A stretch of DNA of 64,000 bases from CAVQJU01 sp963712905 (GTDB lineage: Bacteria > Acidobacteriota > Vicinamibacteria > Vicinamibacterales > CAVVIG01): NCBI GenBank assembly GCA_963712905.1, contig CAVQJU010000009.1:62001-126000 (forward strand). Reading direction: 5' to 3'. Position 1 is the stretch's first letter; every line of letters starts with the position of its first letter. Made by a program: the position numbers and the translations under genes. Shown one piece after another: positions 61,890-64,000 of the stretch. Under the pieces are notes generated by a model. It had not been told where the DNA came from. It saw only the letters and a program-made list of their open reading frames with translations, and made no database searches.

Positions 61890-63166
61890 ACTTCCGAGAA
61901 CGCTCCGGTCGTGTCGGCGAACTTCTCGGTCTCGCTGGCCGGCACGCCCGCGCGGTCGAGCATAGTCACCAGGATGTTCGCGTGCGGGGTGTCCTGCTTG
62001 TAGTGCAGGTGCTGGTTGCCCTTGAGGCCGCCGCCACGGCCAATCAACGCCTGCGGCAGCGGGTCGTTGTTGTGCGCGTCGCTGTTGGCCATGTTGCTGC
62101 CGAACAGGATGATCGAATGATCGAGCACCGATCCGTCGCCTTCTTTCATGTCCCTGAGGCGCTGCACGAACTTCGCGAACACCGCGGTGTGGTAGTTCTG
62201 GATCTTTCTCAGGTTGGCCACGCGGTCCGGAAATCCGCCCCAGTGGGACGTCGGGTGGAACGCCTCATGGACGTCCAGGTTCGGGTACGTGCGCATGCTG
62301 GCTTCTTCGACCATCTTCATCGTGACCACTCGGGTCCGATTCGTCTGCCAGGCAAGCGCGAACATTTCGAACTGGACGCCGACGAGCTCGCCGAAATCCT
62401 CCGGCGGCCCAAGGGGCGCACCGGGCAAATCGACCGACTGTGCGTTTTGCTCGAGCTTCTGCACGCGGAGCTCGATCTCGCGCACTGAGTCCAGGTAGTC
62501 GCTCACCCTTGTCCGGTCGGCCGCGTCGAGCTTGCGCGTCAGCTTCGCCGTCGATTCCTTCACGTAGTCGAGCAGGCTGTCCGTCGTCTTCAGAATGTCG
62601 CGACGTTCCTCATTTGTGTCGCCCTGGCCGAACATGCCGAAGAACACCTTCCGCGGGTTGCTCTCCATCGGCAGCGGCTGGTTCGGTGTCCGGAACGAGA
62701 TCATGCCGCCCGGCTCGGCGCAGAGCTCCATCGAGCGGAGCGACGTATCGTTGCCGAGATACTTCGCGGCGATCTGGTCGGCCGTGATGCCGACGCCGGT
62801 CTTCGGATCGCGCTTGCGCGGGCTGACGCAGTTCAGCCACGTCTCTTCGATGATGCCGTGCGGGCTGGAGCTTTCACCGCCCTTGTTGCGCAGGCCGCTG
62901 ACGACAGTCACGTGCTCGCGCATGGACTCCAGGGGCTTGAGGATGAACGGGAAGTCGAAGTCCCGGCCGGTCTGCGTCGGCGTCCATTCCTCCTGGAGCG
63001 CGCCATGGGGAAAGTACACGAAGCCCAGGCGCGGGCTGGCCGCGGCGACCGTCTGCGCCAGCGCGGTCCGTGCCGGGATCATCGCGTCCAGCAGGGGGAG
63101 AGCGATGGTCGCGCCGGCCCCCTTGAGGACCTCGCGCCGCGACAGATGTTTGCGCGTCAGGAACAT
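61886..63166 (-). CDS. DUF1552 family protein with Tat-like signal
   Basis: The 426-residue protein starts with a Tat-like signal (LSRREVLKGAGATIALPLL). It has DUF1552 features: LGFVYFPHGALQEEWTP, VTVVSGLRNKG, HGIIEETWLNC, ELCAEPGGM, KIQNYHTAVFAKFVQRL and SIILFGSNMANSDAHNNDPLPQALIGRGGG. The HxxSHH-type motif, from which the family is sometimes named, is HPTSHW here (last His replaced by Trp). DUF1552 genes are almost always next to a DUF1592/DUF1585/cytochrome-like gene, as here (2 bp upstream). The pair is thought to be a periplasmic enzyme system of unknown chemistry. Fe- or Cu-dependent catalysis has been suggested but not shown. Confidence 0.9.
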   Translation of the reverse strand: MFLTRKHLSRREVLKGAGATIALPLLDAMIPARTALAQTVAAASPRLGFVYFPHGALQEEWTPTQTGRDFDFPFILKPLESMREHVTVVSGLRNKGGESSSPHGIIEETWLNCVSPRKRDPKTGVGITADQIAAKYLGNDTSLRSMELCAEPGGMISFRTPNQPLPMESNPRKVFFGMFGQGDTNEERRDILKTTDSLLDYVKESTAKLTRKLDAADRTRVSDYLDSVREIELRVQKLEQNAQSVDLPGAPLGPPEDFGELVGVQFEMFALAWQTNRTRVVTMKMVEEASMRTYPNLDVHEAFHPTSHWGGFPDRVANLRKIQNYHTAVFAKFVQRLRDMKEGDGSVLDHSIILFGSNMANSDAHNNDPLPQALIGRGGGLKGNQHLHYKQDTPHANILVTMLDRAGVPASETEKFADTTGAFSEV

Positions 63167-63168
63167 TA

Positions 63169-64000
63169 CTAGGACCCCTCTCTCTTACGAAACGCATCGC
63201 TCGACACAACGCCGAGGACGATGGACTTGAAGCGGTAGTCGTCGGCCGCCGCCTGACGGACGATGCGGCGGACCGCGGGCATGTCCCGATAGTCGAGGCT
63301 GCGGCCGAGCGCGTAGGTCAACAGGTTTTCCGTGAGCGTCTGGACGAACTGATGATCGGGCCGGGCGACGAGCGCGCGGCGCAGATCGTCAGGTCCGCTG
63401 ATCGCCGTGCCGTCCGGCAGTTGAGCGGCGGGGTCGATTGGCGTGAGCGTGTCCGGGTCGTTCGCCCGGAACTGCCCGACCGCGCTGAAATTCTCGAGCG
63501 CGAGCCCGAGCGGATCCATCGCGCCGTGGCACGCGGCGCACGTCGGATTCGCGCGGTGCTGCTCGAGCCTCGCCCGCAGCGTCCGCGCCGGCTGGCCGCG
63601 CTTGTTTTCCGGCAGCGTCGGGACGTTGAGAGGCGGCTCGGGCGGCGGCGCGCCGAGAAGGCGATCGAGTATCCAGGCGCCGCGCAGTACGGGCGAAGTG
63701 CGATTCGGATACGCGGTCAACATCAGGATGGCGCCCTTGCCCAACAGGCCATAACGCGCCGGGTTGTCGAGCGTCACCTGGCGGAAGTGGCTGCCCTTGA
63801 CCGTCTCGATGCCGTAGTGCATCGCCAGGCGTTCGTTGAGGAAGGTGTAGTTCGCCGTCAGCAGCGCGAGCGCGCTTCGATCGCTGCGAAGGACGCTGTC
63901 GATGAACAACCGCAGTTCTTCCTTGAACATCCCGCGGGGATCCAGCAGCCGGCTCGCCTGCGGGAACTGGGTTCTGTCCGGAGTGATCTCGTCCAGCTTG
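63169..64000 (-). CDS. DUF1592/DUF1588/DUF1585 family protein (3' part; gene continues beyond window)
   Basis: The frame is open to the window end, so the gene's start and N-terminal part are missing. The visible 276 residues hold the DUF1592 end (MFKEELRLFIDSVLRSDRSALALLTANYTFLNERLAMHYGI) and DUF1588 (GSHFRQVTLDNPARYGLLGKGAILMLTAYPNRTSPVLRGAWILDRLLGAPPPEPP). A CxxCH motif (ANPTCAACHGAMDPLGLALENF) comes before the DUF1585 end (QTLTENLLTYALGRSLDYRDMPAVRRIVRQA). It is the usual partner of DUF1552, with heme-like CAACH suggesting redox function. It lies 2 bp upstream of DUF1552 on the minus strand, first visible gene of the operon. Confidence 0.9.
   Translation of the reverse strand, partial: KLDEITPDRTQFPQASRLLDPRGMFKEELRLFIDSVLRSDRSALALLTANYTFLNERLAMHYGIETVKGSHFRQVTLDNPARYGLLGKGAILMLTAYPNRTSPVLRGAWILDRLLGAPPPEPPLNVPTLPENKRGQPARTLRARLEQHRANPTCAACHGAMDPLGLALENFSAVGQFRANDPDTLTPIDPAAQLPDGTAISGPDDLRRALVARPDHQFVQTLTENLLTYALGRSLDYRDMPAVRRIVRQAAADDYRFKSIVLGVVSSDAFRKREGS

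Overview
The window is GC-rich DNA dominated by gene families typical of Acidobacteriota, most likely a soil member of the class Vicinamibacteria. The pointers are an Oar-type TonB-dependent receptor with a carboxypeptidase-regulatory-like N-terminus, a PadR plus ADOP-type (acidobacterial duplicated orphan permease) pair, several VCBS/CRTAC1 (ASPIC/UnbV) and TPR secreted proteins, DUF1552 and DUF1592/DUF1585 proteins, DUF6152, and six paralogues of an uncharacterised secreted family. I see no rRNA, tRNA, CRISPR array or prophage. The organism assignment is inference from gene content.

Layout. 0-8 kb: the end of a c-type cytochrome-like protein, a VOC protein, a peptidase-MA-like gluzincin with TPRs, a cupin, an AcuI-type reductase (minus strand), a trypsin-like protease with CARDB domains and a small secreted protein. 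8-13 kb: an Acs-type acyl-CoA ligase translationally coupled to a secreted family protein, then DUF6152 and a second secreted family. 13-22 kb: a forward run of TPR lipoprotein, MHS-type MFS transporter, giant TPR/VCBS protein, frameshifted CRTAC1 protein and RnfD-like membrane protein. 22-28 kb: a redox block with an FAD-dependent halogenase-like enzyme and radical SAM protein (minus), facing a His-rich membrane protein, a polyferredoxin, a secreted membrane-anchored protein and a 48-residue heptad-repeat microprotein. 27.6-28.2 kb: an S23/IVP four-helix-bundle gene enclosed by inverted short-word repeat arms. 28-34 kb: an asparagine-synthetase-like gene and LysR regulator (minus), divergent from a large TonB-dependent receptor. 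33.7-38.8 kb: a minus-strand operon CRTAC1-CRTAC1-TPR. 38.9-48.6 kb: secreted family paralogues, a bicupin, an NTF2-like protein, a cytochrome-fused PQQ dehydrogenase, a double VOC protein and a YciH/SUI1 factor. 48.6-57.8 kb: a stretch rich in frameshifts (PQQ sugar dehydrogenase, triple NTF2 protein, small secreted protein, truncated alpha/beta-hydrolase-domain protein, ADOP permease) ending at PadR. 58.3-64 kb: minus-strand YVTN propeller, MBL-fold, ankyrin, DUF1552 and DUF1592-type genes.

The most interesting signal is in the repeats. (1) REP-like palindromes (GTAG + GC-rich hairpin), single or as inverted doublets, occur eight times, and five copies lie in frame inside protein-coding genes. 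(2) A second class consists of short 7-9 nt words repeated in tandem, often as two inverted arms. These lie in gene gaps and at several places run straight into a gene start, so that the repeat itself encodes the start codon and the front of the signal peptide. Two unrelated genes (starts at 1578 and 26924) begin with the same repeat-encoded MPLWLR. One copy of this class brackets the S23 four-helix-bundle gene, which suggests that the arms may be (or derive from) an S23-linked mobile element. (3) Many genes have a -10-like hexamer only 7-10 nt before the start codon, which points to leaderless transcripts.
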